A stretch of DNA of 9,399 nucleotides from Patescibacteria group bacterium (GCA_023473845.1 JAMCYA010000020.1:1-9399), one strand, 5' to 3'; positions 1 to 7,272 are shown, counted from the stretch's first letter. The notes: a model not told the origin generated them from the sequence alone. Made by a program: numbers and translations.

Positions 1-122
1 TGTTTTGCAATCAGCCTGGATTGGACAGGCTATGACGAGGAGTTAAGAGGAAAGTAACCTTCAATTTCTACAATTTAAGGCTATTTTCCTCAGTCCAGTT
101 ATTTAGGTTGTAAAAGAGCTCT

Positions 123-131
123 TTATCCACA
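123..131 (+). promoter_or_regulatory. Perfect DnaA box
   Basis: The bases TTATCCACA match the consensus DnaA box at 9 of 9 positions. The first two bases overlap the end of the AAAGAGCTCTTT palindrome. Confidence 0.6.
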
Positions 132-170
132 ACTTCAGTACATTCATCATATCAGGGTATTTACGGCGTG

Positions 171-235
171 TCAAGAATATGCTCTGATGCTAAAAATAAA
201 TGGCTTATTTATAAGTTAAAAACAAATATTCTTGA
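171..235. repeat. 10-bp perfect inverted repeat around an AT-rich core
   Basis: TCAAGAATAT (171-180) and ATATTCTTGA (226-235) are exact reverse complements separated by 45 AT-rich bases. Smaller palindromes are nested inside, for example CTTATTTATAAG at 204-215. The arrangement could extrude a cruciform or bind a dimeric protein. It does not look like an intrinsic terminator, because the loop is far too long. Confidence 0.55.
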
Positions 236-278
236 TTAAATCTGCTGATTTAGGCTGTTATGGTACTTTTTTATAACT

Positions 279-287
279 TGTGGATAA
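279..287 (-). promoter_or_regulatory. Perfect DnaA box, inverted
   Basis: The plus strand reads TGTGGATAA, the exact complement of the TTATCCACA consensus. It lies 9 bases beyond the stop codon of the exonuclease/DinG-like gene and faces the box at 123-131 across 147 bases of AT-rich sequence. Confidence 0.6.
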
Positions 288-296
288 CCTGTTGAA

Positions 297-2753
297 TTAA
301 CCCACTTTTACCCGAAAACCTGGGATTTTTTGTATCAAAGCAACAAAAGCATTGGCATATTCCTTAGAGAGCTTAGGGTCGGCTATTACCACTTGTTTTA
401 GCTTGCCGGTATAGAAAAACCTTAAAATTCTGATTAAATTGTATACGGCCCTAGGCAGACTAAACTGCTCAAATGGCCGTTCATAGGTGGCGGCCACCGC
501 CTCCAGGTAGGGGTGCGTGTATTGTTCAAAGGGCAGGTGGCCCAAAACCAAAGTTTTAACAGACAAAAAATCTAAGGCGCTGCCTGCGGATTCAGTTAAA
601 TACTTTAAAATTAGCTTGTCTGTGGCCAATAAAATACTTTCTGGATAAATTTCAAAATTCCTGAAAAGCTTGTTACTGCCTCCGGAATGGTTTTGGCTCA
701 AAACATTGGCATAAGCCTGGAGCTCTTCATAGTTCTGCTCGTAAAATTCTTTAACCTGCAAAGGGCCGGCGAACAGGACCGCGGCAGGCAGGCTGCTAGG
801 CTTCAAGCACGCCTTAAGTTCCGGGTCTAAAAGCCCGCTGGCCCGCAGTTGGCATTCGGCCTTTGTACGGCCCAGCCAGCCTGAAAACAAATCACCTTGG
901 AGTAAGCGCCTGGTCTGGGCAACGGTTTGCACCTTTTTGACTTTTAAAGTTTCCAGGCCCAAACGGGATAAAAACAGCTCCACCACTTTGGGTTGGGACA
1001 GACTGTCGGCAAAACACAACTGGCCACAGGCCCCTGTTATCTGTTCCATGGGTTCCTTCAAGTTCACCGGATTATCATAAAAAATGCAGCGGCCCTCCGC
1101 CAATTCGACCCACTTTACTCTGTTTGGCACGTCTTCAAAAAATGCCTGCAAATTCCGCGCCGTCTCCGCCAAGGCTTCGGCTTCCAGACTTTGCGCTGTT
1201 TCCAGTAATTTCAAAGCGTAGTTTGCGGCTGCCTGTTTTACCTTTTGAAAATTATCCGCCTGCTCCGTACCGGGTAAAACCTTGAAATATTCGAACCCCG
1301 AAGGATTCTGTTTTAAAAGAGCACTGGCCAAGCCAAAAAACAAATCTGCCTCATTGATGGCGTTTTGTACCATCGCTTCATAACTTAGGCTGCCTGTCTG
1401 AGTTTCCGGATTGTAATAGGACTTTAGCAGGTAGGTAATAAAGCTCCACGAAACCCGGTGGCTAATACCCAGGCTTAAGGCGCTTTCCAGTTCAGGCAAA
1501 CCCACGACCGTGACCAGGCGTTCGGCCAGCGCCCCGTTGCTGCGGCTTAGAGATAAAAAAGTGTGGGTGTCGCATACCCAAATCTTGGCCGTCTTGTCCA
1601 ATAAAAACTCGCTCCGGGCAACGGCAGATTTGAACTGCCCCCCAAAAAAAGTGAGGTTCAAATCGCCCAGTCCCTGCTGCTGCCAATTCGTAGCCTGCCA
1701 AACCAAAAGCTTGAGCAAAAACTTAGCTTCTTCAGGCGTGTGCTGACCCTTATTCAGCATGGCTTCAAAACGCGCCGGTTCAAAACTTTCAGCAGGTAAA
1801 AATACGCTTTGGGCCTTACCTGAGCGCCAAATATCCATCACCTGTTGCTTTTTTGGCACGACCAGCAAACTCTTGCGTTTTAAGGCATTTAGTTTTTCCA
1901 ACAAACAACCGGCATACTGTGAAAACAAAGGAAAATCATACAGTACCCCTGGAACAAGTTTAAAAACCTCAAACTCCCCAGCAGCCTTCCCTGATTTTCT
2001 GTGCTCAGGGGCTTTTTTGTCGCCCAAAGCCGCCGCCTTTGGCTTAAAATTGGCTGTAGTCGGAAGCAGTGGAGCCCAGGTAAAATGAAAGGGTTTGATA
2101 ATTTCTAAAATTCGGGCCCTGGTTTGGCTGGGTAGCTCGGCGTAAAGGCCCAAGAGTTTTTCTAAAACTAGCAACGCGGCTTTGGCGTCAGCCAAGGCCC
2201 GGTGGGCCTCTTCATGAGGGATCTTAAAAAAGTGCATCAAGTTTTCCAGGTTGTACGAATGGTGGGAAGGCAGCAGCCACTGCACCAGTTCTAAAGTATC
2301 CAGCTGGCCTCCAGAAAACTTAAGCCCGAAATTTTCCAAAAATTTTATATCAAAAGCGATGTTGTGGCCGACAATCACCGCATTGCCCAGTTTTTCCTGC
2401 AAAAAGTCTTTAAACTCCTCGAACTGCGGGGCGGCTGCCAGCTCTTTCGGAGTAATCCCCGTCAGGCCAAGAATTTTCGGACTAACCGGCTTACTGGGAC
2501 AAAAAACCTGAGTCCACTCCTGAAACGGCTTTAGACCTTCGGCTGTTGTTTTAAAAAAAACAAACCCGACTTCCAAAACCTCTTCAATCAGCGGATCAAA
2601 GCCGGTAGTTTCAATATCCAGACTGCAATAAACCGGCGTGCCGGCATCTTCGTTTTCAGGCGCAGTAATTTTTTTCATACCAGGCTTTTTCATAGTCTTT
2701 ACAAAACCAGTTTCGGCTAATTTTCTTTGTCTGTCAGTACCCATAGCTTGCAT
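297..2753 (-). CDS. DnaQ-type 3'-5' exonuclease fused to a degenerate DinG-like helicase
   Basis: This 818-residue protein has two parts. Residues about 40-205 are a DEDDh exonuclease of the DnaQ/PolC-epsilon type: Exo I has D46 and E48 in LDIETTG, Exo II has D135 in GHNIAFD, and Exo III has H184 and D189. The catalytic set is complete, so single-strand 3'-5' exonuclease activity is likely. Residues about 262-818 follow the DinG/XPD superfamily 2 helicase layout, as in Firmicutes DinG proteins that carry an N-terminal exonuclease. The ATPase motifs are eroded: no GxGK[S/T] occurs anywhere, the DEAH position reads VGLPELES (417-424), and motif VI keeps its two arginines in RILR (775-778) but lacks QGxG. 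The C-terminal LPF...HPYLEA...FSLPRAVYNLIR region (740-775) is the clearest DinG match. The gene begins just past the recA terminator. The first ATG has only a weak GAAAG upstream; the ATGs at codons 4 and 21 are alternatives. A role in DNA repair or processing is inferred from the domain and from recA next door. Confidence 0.85.
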   Translation of the reverse strand: MQAMGTDRQRKLAETGFVKTMKKPGMKKITAPENEDAGTPVYCSLDIETTGFDPLIEEVLEVGFVFFKTTAEGLKPFQEWTQVFCPSKPVSPKILGLTGITPKELAAAPQFEEFKDFLQEKLGNAVIVGHNIAFDIKFLENFGLKFSGGQLDTLELVQWLLPSHHSYNLENLMHFFKIPHEEAHRALADAKAALLVLEKLLGLYAELPSQTRARILEIIKPFHFTWAPLLPTTANFKPKAAALGDKKAPEHRKSGKAAGEFEVFKLVPGVLYDFPLFSQYAGCLLEKLNALKRKSLLVVPKKQQVMDIWRSGKAQSVFLPAESFEPARFEAMLNKGQHTPEEAKFLLKLLVWQATNWQQQGLGDLNLTFFGGQFKSAVARSEFLLDKTAKIWVCDTHTFLSLSRSNGALAERLVTVVGLPELESALSLGISHRVSWSFITYLLKSYYNPETQTGSLSYEAMVQNAINEADLFFGLASALLKQNPSGFEYFKVLPGTEQADNFQKVKQAAANYALKLLETAQSLEAEALAETARNLQAFFEDVPNRVKWVELAEGRCIFYDNPVNLKEPMEQITGACGQLCFADSLSQPKVVELFLSRLGLETLKVKKVQTVAQTRRLLQGDLFSGWLGRTKAECQLRASGLLDPELKACLKPSSLPAAVLFAGPLQVKEFYEQNYEELQAYANVLSQNHSGGSNKLFRNFEIYPESILLATDKLILKYLTESAGSALDFLSVKTLVLGHLPFEQYTHPYLEAVAATYERPFEQFSLPRAVYNLIRILRFFYTGKLKQVVIADPKLSKEYANAFVALIQKIPGFRVKVG

Positions 2754-2774
2754 TTTATCATTTAACTTTCAAAT

Positions 2775-2803
2775 AAAAAAGCCCCTGCGAGAGCCGCAAG
2801 GGC
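2775..2803 (-). terminator. Intrinsic terminator of recA
   Basis: On the minus strand a 9-bp stem (2795-2803 with 2781-2789, including one G-T pair) closes a 5-base loop and is followed directly by six T residues (2780-2775). It begins 7 bases after the recA stop codon. It also separates recA from the downstream exonuclease/DinG-like gene, whose start codon is 21 bases further on. That gene therefore needs either read-through or its own promoter in a very short space. Confidence 0.85.
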
Positions 2804-2810
2804 CAAAACT

Positions 2811-3866
2811 TTACTCTGACTCGTCAGCGGTTTCCGGCTTGCTTGGCACCGCCTCCCCGCTTTTGACTTTATCACGCACGGCTTTGTCCACGTCTTTAAA
2901 AACTTTCGGATTGTCTTTCAAAAAGTTTTTGGCGTTTTCCCGGCCCACGCCCAGCTTAACTTCCCCGAATAGGTGGGTGTTACCGCTTTTTTCGATGACC
3001 CCTAAGGCCACGCCCGTATCCAACAAATCGCCGGCCGCACTAATGCCTTCGTTATACATAATATCAAATTCAGCGGTCTTGAAAGGCGGGGCAATTTTAT
3101 TTTTTACAATCTTCACCTTCACCCGGTTGCCGATAATTTTTTCCGCGGCTTTAATCTGGGCAATTCGCCTGACCTCGATTCTGACCGAAGCGTAAAATTT
3201 CAAGGCATTGCCGCCCGTGGTGGTTTCCGGGTTGCCGAACATCACGCCGATTTTCATGCGGATCTGGTTGATAAAAATCACGGTGGTGTGGGTTTTGGAA
3301 ATTATGGCAGTTAGCTTCCTCAGAGCCTGGCTCATTAGCCGGGCCTGCAAGCCCATGTGCGAATCGCCCATCTCGCCTTCAATTTCATTGCGCGGAGTCA
3401 ACGCGGCCACAGAGTCAATAACAATGAGATCCAAACCGTTGCTCCTTACCAAGGTTTCGCAAATATCCAAAGCCTGTTCGCCATTGTCCGGCTGTGAAAT
3501 CAACAAGTCTTCCAAGCGGACACCGATGCGTCTGGCGTATTCCGGATCAAGCGCGTGCTCGGCATCAATAAAAGCCGCCAGGCCGCCTTTTTTTTGCACC
3601 TCCGCAATCATGTGCAGGGTTAAAGTGGTTTTGCCTGAACTTTCAGGACCGTAAATTTCAACTACGCGGCCTTTGGGTATGCCGCCCGCGCCCAGGGCGA
3701 TATCCAAAGAAATACTGCCGGACGGCGTGGTTTCAATGTCCAGGGTTTTGGTGTCCGAGAGTTTCATAATGCTCCCGTCGCCGAACTTGTCTTTTATCTG
3801 GTCAAGCGCTGACTCAACGGCTTTCCACTTGCCCGTTTCAGTAGGCACTTTGGTGTTTTTGGCCAT
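2811..3866 (-). CDS. recA: Recombinase RecA
   Basis: RecA forms ATP-dependent filaments on single-stranded DNA, catalyses strand exchange in homologous recombination and triggers SOS-type repressor cleavage. The 351-residue length is normal for the family. Visible motifs are the N-terminal helix (about 13-35, with FGDGSIMKL), Walker A GPESSGKT at 73-80, the DAEHALDP segment (101-108), Walker B LIVIDS (147-152), loop L1 [10 protein letters not shown] (163-172), and the L2 region starting at [20 protein letters not shown] (200-219). The C-terminal domain is recognisable through [13 protein letters not shown], and the tail is acidic (ETADESE) as in other RecAs. A weak AGG lies about 10 bases before the ATG. 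A promoter-like sequence with a palindrome lies upstream and a clear terminator downstream, so recA appears to be its own transcription unit. No damage or truncation is seen. Confidence 0.99.
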   Translation of the reverse strand: MAKNTKVPTETGKWKAVESALDQIKDKFGDGSIMKLSDTKTLDIETTPSGSISLDIALGAGGIPKGRVVEIYGPESSGKTTLTLHMIAEVQKKGGLAAFIDAEHALDPEYARRIGVRLEDLLISQPDNGEQALDICETLVRSNGLDLIVIDSVAALTPRNEIEGEMGDSHMGLQARLMSQALRKLTAIISKTHTTVIFINQIRMKIGVMFGNPETTTGGNALKFYASVRIEVRRIAQIKAAEKIIGNRVKVKIVKNKIAPPFKTAEFDIMYNEGISAAGDLLDTGVALGVIEKSGNTHLFGEVKLGVGRENAKNFLKDNPKVFKDVDKAVRDKVKSGEAVPSKPETADESE

Positions 3867-3919
3867 ATATTTAAACCTGTTAGTATTTTGGTTTCTGGGT
3901 GTTATTGCTCAATATAATA

Positions 3920-3948
3920 ATGGTATACAATCGTTCACCAAAAGTCAA
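3920..3948 (-). promoter_or_regulatory. Probable sigma-70-type promoter of recA
   Basis: On the minus strand TTGACT (3948-3943, 5 of 6 to the -35 consensus) is followed after 17 bases by TACCAT (3925-3920, 4 of 6 to TATAAT). An overlapping alternative -10 is TATACC at 15-base spacing. It lies in the 149-base gap between the RodZ-like gene and recA and would give a leader of about 45-50 bases. The -35 match and spacing are good; the -10 is weak. Confidence 0.5.
3922..3939 (-). promoter_or_regulatory. Imperfect palindrome over the recA promoter, candidate SOS operator
   Basis: The minus strand reads GGTGAACGATTGTATACC, with 12 of 18 positions symmetric (GGT..AC.AT.GT..ACC). It covers the spacer and -10 region, where a repressor would act. 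Its left half, GAAC followed by four bases and GT, resembles half of the Gram-positive LexA box (GAAC-N4-GTTC), but the right half does not match. No lexA gene is in the window, so the assignment is tentative. Confidence 0.25.
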
Positions 3949-4015
3949 CTGCTTAATTTCGCCTATTTTCCTAGAAAACTCCGGAGAACCATAAAAGATA
4001 TCCACTCAAAAATGC

Positions 4016-4990
4016 TTACTTGCCGTTTTTGTCGCCTGTCGGTACAGCCGCGTCTGCGGAAAACGGAATATCTGACAGGGCTTCCCCTGGACGGCCTAAA
4101 GCCCCTAGCGCTTGGCCGTTTAACACCCCCGAAGTTGCCCCGGCATCAGAGACTGAAATGCTGATTTTATTTTCTGCCAAAAGAGTTTTGGCGTCGCCTT
4201 TGTGAAAGGCAATCTTATTTTTCTGGCCGTCGTCCAAAACATAAGCCAAATCCACATTGCCCGAAAAATTCAGCACCAGCTGGACTTTGTTTTGAATGCT
4301 GGCTGCCAGCACCGCGGAATCCACTTCGCCGATGATCGTCACGTTTTTGGCCACGCTTTTATCAAACTTGTTTTTAGCCGCCACTGTAATATCTTTAGGC
4401 CCGGAAGTCAGGCTGAGCTGGGTCTCGAAACCGCCGTCGCTCTCCACAAAAACCGATTGGCCATTTACCGTTACGGACATGCCGGGGTCGGTCTTGCCCT
4501 TAACTTTTACAAAAGAATTTTTTATCACCTGGTTCGGCTGGGGTTCTGTTACCTCCAGGGTCGGCATGCGGTTGATGGAAAAGACCTGCCAGACAATATA
4601 AGCCACGCTGGCGCTGACAAAAATTACGGCCAACACCAGGGTTAGAATCTTGGGCGTAATAGTCAGACGGTCAAAAAACCTTTTCCAGCCGCGCTGCCGG
4701 GCCAGCACTTTACCCTGCAGTTGGCCGTAGATGCCTTTTTCTTTTTTAAATTGCTCAATCAGGCTAGCGGCTTCCACGCGGTACATTTCCGAAAGCTGCC
4801 TGAGAAAACCGCACACATATACATCGGCTGGCAAATGCGAAAAGTTACCGGCTTCCAGGTTTTCCAAAAACACCTGTTTAATGCCGGTCTTGCCGGAAAC
4901 CTCGGCCAATGACAGCCCGGCACCCTGCCGGACGGCTGACAAATATTCGGACAAGGTTTCCATCCGGATTTTTTTCTTTTCAAAAACCAT
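4016..4990 (-). CDS. RodZ-like HTH membrane protein with Ig-like ectodomain
   Basis: RodZ proteins link the cytoplasmic shape cytoskeleton to the envelope. This 324-residue protein has the expected order. A cytoplasmic Cro/RodZ-type helix-turn-helix lies at about 11-80 (LSEYLSAVRQGAGLSLAEVS, then GIKQVFLENLEAGNFSHLP). A basic segment follows (98-108), then one transmembrane helix at about 112-136; the positive charge before it puts the N-terminus inside. Outside are an Ig-like beta domain (about 143-220, beginning LEVTEPQPNQVIKN) and a shortened RodZ C-terminal-type domain (about 233-305; VQLVLNFSGNVDLAYVLDDG). The tail is low-complexity. AGGA seven bases before the ATG supports this start. 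It follows ftsK by 38 bases and is likely co-transcribed with it. No mreB is in the window, so a link to MreB is unproven. It could instead be a membrane-bound regulator. Confidence 0.75.
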   Translation of the reverse strand: MVFEKKKIRMETLSEYLSAVRQGAGLSLAEVSGKTGIKQVFLENLEAGNFSHLPADVYVCGFLRQLSEMYRVEAASLIEQFKKEKGIYGQLQGKVLARQRGWKRFFDRLTITPKILTLVLAVIFVSASVAYIVWQVFSINRMPTLEVTEPQPNQVIKNSFVKVKGKTDPGMSVTVNGQSVFVESDGGFETQLSLTSGPKDITVAAKNKFDKSVAKNVTIIGEVDSAVLAASIQNKVQLVLNFSGNVDLAYVLDDGQKNKIAFHKGDAKTLLAENKISISVSDAGATSGVLNGQALGALGRPGEALSDIPFSADAAVPTGDKNGK

Positions 4991-5028
4991 AGTTGTTTCC
5001 TGGGTTCAGCCGGAAAAAATTTAATGAC

Positions 5029-7272
5029 TTACACTTCCTCGCTATCCTCTTCCACCCCGTACTCGGCCTTCTCTGCCTGGGGAATGGCTCCGTAAACTTC
5101 ACGGGGCTTGGCACCCTCGCCCGGACCGATAATCTGGGCCTGCTCCAGCATGTCCATAATCCGGGCCGCGCGCGCATAGCCAATCCTTAGCCGCCTCTGC
5201 AGCAGAGTCGTAGAAGCCTTGCCCATGCGCTGAACCTCTTCCTTGGCTTCTTCGAACAGCGGGTCCGCATCCTCGTCGCCTTCAAAACCCGGAATGCCCA
5301 TGGACTTTTTCGGCTTTTCCAAAATCTCTTCGTTGTAAATAACCGCGCCCGCCTGATTTTTGAAAAAGTCCACCACTTTCTTGACTTCTTTTTCGCCAAT
5401 ATATGCACCTTGCACGCGCTTGGGCTTGTTGAATTCCGCGGAAGTAAACAGCAAGTCGCCGTTACCCAGCAGTTTTTCCGCGCCTGAGCCGTCCAAAATA
5501 GTCCGGCTGTCAATCTGGCTGGCCACGGCAAAGGCAATGCGAGAAGTGATGTTGGCCTTAATCAAACCGGTAATAATTTCCACGCTGGGCCGCTGCGTGG
5601 CCAGCACCAGGTGAATCCCCACAGCGCGGGCCATTTGAGCCAAACGCACAATTGCTGCTTCCACATCAGCAGATCGGAAGAGCGTCGTGTCGGCCAATTC
5701 GTCCACAATTATAACAATGTAGTGCATCTTCAGCTCGTTCGACTCGTTATATTCTATAATATTGCGCTTGCCGACCTCGGAAAGCAGCTTGTACCGCCGT
5801 TCCATTTCCGAGACCGCCCACTTCAAGGCGTTCACTGCTTTTTCGTGGTCAATGACAACCGGAGTCAGCAAATGCGGGATGCCGTTATATAAATTCAGCT
5901 CCACCCTTTTTGGGTCCACAACAATAAACTTCACGTCTTGCGGCGTATTGCGGAACAGCAGGGAAATTAGCAGGCTGTTAATCCCCACGCTCTTGCCCGT
6001 GCCGGTGGCGCCCGCAATCAGCAAGTGGGGCATCTTGGCCAAATCCGCTACCATGGTATGGCCGGCCACGTCCCTGCCCAAGGCAAAGGCCAACTTGCTT
6101 TTGTGATTTACAAACTCTTGCGTCTGCATGACATCGCGCAAGCGCACAATGGCCGTAGATTTGTTCGGTACTTCAATACCGACCAAGGCCTTGCCCGGAA
6201 TGGGCAACTCCATACGGATGGAATGTGCAGAGAGCGCCAAAGCCAGGTCATTTTGCAGCGCGGCAATCTGGTTCAACCGGACGCCCGTGGCCGGGCGCAA
6301 AGTATACTGGGTAACGGTTGGCCCCACATTTACTTCGCCCATTTCCACTTCAATGCCGAAATCGGCCAAGGTCTTCCTGATAATTTCAATATTCACTTCA
6401 ATGTTGCCGCTATCTACTTCGCTGGCCCCCTGTTCCAGCAGGTCAAACGAAGGCAGCTTATAGTCTATTTTATTGTCTACTTTAACCGCATCCAGCTCAA
6501 TGGCCTTAGAAGCGCCGCCGGCATTGATAATTTTGGTTTCGAGTTTTTCCCGGACTGGTTCAGGCACAGAAACCTCTCCCTCGTCCAAGCCTTCTTTCAA
6601 TTTCTTGTTCCGGTCCAAAACTTTATTACTCACAAACCCCTCGCTGGCCATGGCGTTAATCTTTACCTCGCCCGGCTTGGTTTTCTTTTCCGCTTCTTCG
6701 GGCTGCTGTGCTCTGCCTTTTGACCAGAGTTTATGCAAAGGCGCATTGAAAGCCATCAAAGCCCCAATTACCAAGGCAGCCAAAAGCAGGCTGCCACCCG
6801 CCCAAAAATCCAGCAAGCCAAAAGCCGCGCCGCCAAAACCGGCGCCCAAAAATCCTCCGCCCTTGCCGGCAGCCACTAAATCCCAGGCCGTGCTGCCGTT
6901 TTTCAAATAAAAAATATGGACCAGGCCGGCAATGCTGCCCAGCATCAACAGCGAACCCAAATAAACCCGCCAATAAAATCCGCGGTCCTCTCCCCGGTCT
7001 TCGTCGTCTTGCGGCATGCGGTGGTTGGCCAACAGCCAGGCAATTAGCAGTAAAAAAATCGGCACGAAATAGGCCAGCACCCCAAAAATCCATTTCAGCC
7101 CCGAGAGCAGAGCCGCTCCCAGCGAGCCAGCCAGTTCTACCACGGCCAAAAAAGTAATGACTGCAAGGGTAGCAAAAACCACGACGGCGATTCCGCGCTT
7201 AGCTTCGGCTGAAAGGTTGAGGCGGGGCGGCTGGAGCTTGTTTTTTTCTTCTGGCTTTTTGTCTTTTTTCAT
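5029..7272 (-). CDS. ftsK: DNA translocase FtsK/SpoIIIE
   Basis: FtsK is a septum-anchored hexameric motor that pumps chromosomal DNA and directs dimer resolution during division. This 747-residue protein starts with a basic tail, then about four to five transmembrane helices within 27-178, a Gly-rich loop (136-148) and a short charged linker (about 183-270). This is much shorter than the E. coli linker and close to SpoIIIE. The motor follows: Walker A GATGTGKS (421-428), Walker B with D524 and E525 in IIVDELAD, and ATQRPS (558-563). The DNA-reading gamma winged helix is at about 667-730 (LLQRRLRIGYARAARIMDML), usually recognising polar motifs such as KOPS/SRS. Residues 529-534 (TTLFRS) replace the family's LMMVAS-like stretch and are translated from sequencing adapter, so they are not biological. 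The ATG has no clear Shine-Dalgarno sequence. The RodZ-like gene follows by 38 bases. Confidence 0.97.
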   Translation of the reverse strand: MKKDKKPEEKNKLQPPRLNLSAEAKRGIAVVVFATLAVITFLAVVELAGSLGAALLSGLKWIFGVLAYFVPIFLLLIAWLLANHRMPQDDEDRGEDRGFYWRVYLGSLLMLGSIAGLVHIFYLKNGSTAWDLVAAGKGGGFLGAGFGGAAFGLLDFWAGGSLLLAALVIGALMAFNAPLHKLWSKGRAQQPEEAEKKTKPGEVKINAMASEGFVSNKVLDRNKKLKEGLDEGEVSVPEPVREKLETKIINAGGASKAIELDAVKVDNKIDYKLPSFDLLEQGASEVDSGNIEVNIEIIRKTLADFGIEVEMGEVNVGPTVTQYTLRPATGVRLNQIAALQNDLALALSAHSIRMELPIPGKALVGIEVPNKSTAIVRLRDVMQTQEFVNHKSKLAFALGRDVAGHTMVADLAKMPHLLIAGATGTGKSVGINSLLISLLFRNTPQDVKFIVVDPKRVELNLYNGIPHLLTPVVIDHEKAVNALKWAVSEMERRYKLLSEVGKRNIIEYNESNELKMHYIVIIVDELADTTLFRSADVEAAIVRLAQMARAVGIHLVLATQRPSVEIITGLIKANITSRIAFAVASQIDSRTILDGSGAEKLLGNGDLLFTSAEFNKPKRVQGAYIGEKEVKKVVDFFKNQAGAVIYNEEILEKPKKSMGIPGFEGDEDADPLFEEAKEEVQRMGKASTTLLQRRLRIGYARAARIMDMLEQAQIIGPGEGAKPREVYGAIPQAEKAEYGVEEDSEEV
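5671..5690 (-). other. Illumina adapter sequence embedded in ftsK (assembly artefact)
   Basis: The minus strand reads ACACGACGCTCTTCCGATCT, identical over 20 bases to the 3' end of the Illumina TruSeq universal adapter. The match ends exactly at CGATCT, the point where library inserts begin. It encodes the last two bases of D528 and residues 529-534 of FtsK. E. coli FtsK and SpoIIIE also have six residues between DE[FL]AD and the next conserved segment, so it replaces rather than inserts and keeps the frame. The opposite strand translates to RSEERRV. A chance 20-base match is not credible. Confidence 0.97.

Larger units (their letters stand above)
1..296. other. Non-coding AT-rich region, candidate oriC or DnaA-binding region
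   Basis: No convincing gene lies here; the only open stretches are short and run off the left edge. Two perfect 9-base DnaA boxes (TTATCCACA) sit in opposite orientations at 123-131 (+) and 279-287 (-). Between them is a very AT-rich segment (about 190-245) that could serve as an unwinding element. A 12-base palindrome (113-124) touches the first box, and a 10-base inverted repeat (171-180 with 226-235) encloses the AT-rich core. Paired DnaA boxes beside an AT-rich stretch are typical of bacterial origins, but dnaA or dnaN is not visible in the window and only two boxes are seen. A DnaA-regulated promoter or a DnaA-titrating site is also possible. Confidence 0.4.

Noticed and set aside
1..57. 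Plus-strand open frame ending in TAA at 55-57, possibly the tail of a gene entering from the left (ends DWTGYDEELRGK).
   Set aside because: Only 18 codons are visible and another plus frame is also open for most of this stretch; no homology can be judged. It may still be real, and would then converge on the minus-strand genes.
2638..3195. 185-codon plus-strand open frame across the end of recA and the start of the exonuclease gene.
   Set aside because: It runs antisense through two clear genes and through the recA terminator, and the product is low-complexity.
3979..3986. CTCCGGAG palindrome after the RodZ-like gene, considered as a terminator.
   Set aside because: Eight bases with no loop and no adjacent uninterrupted T-run long enough for termination; no clear terminator for ftsK and the RodZ-like gene was found.
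5611..5892. Plus-strand open frame containing SRSEERRVGQ.
   Set aside because: This is the reverse-strand translation of the adapter bases within ftsK, not a gene.
6025..6723. 232-codon plus-strand open frame opposite ftsK.
   Set aside because: It lies entirely antisense to well-conserved FtsK, has no recognisable motif and no ribosome-binding site; it is a reading-frame shadow.
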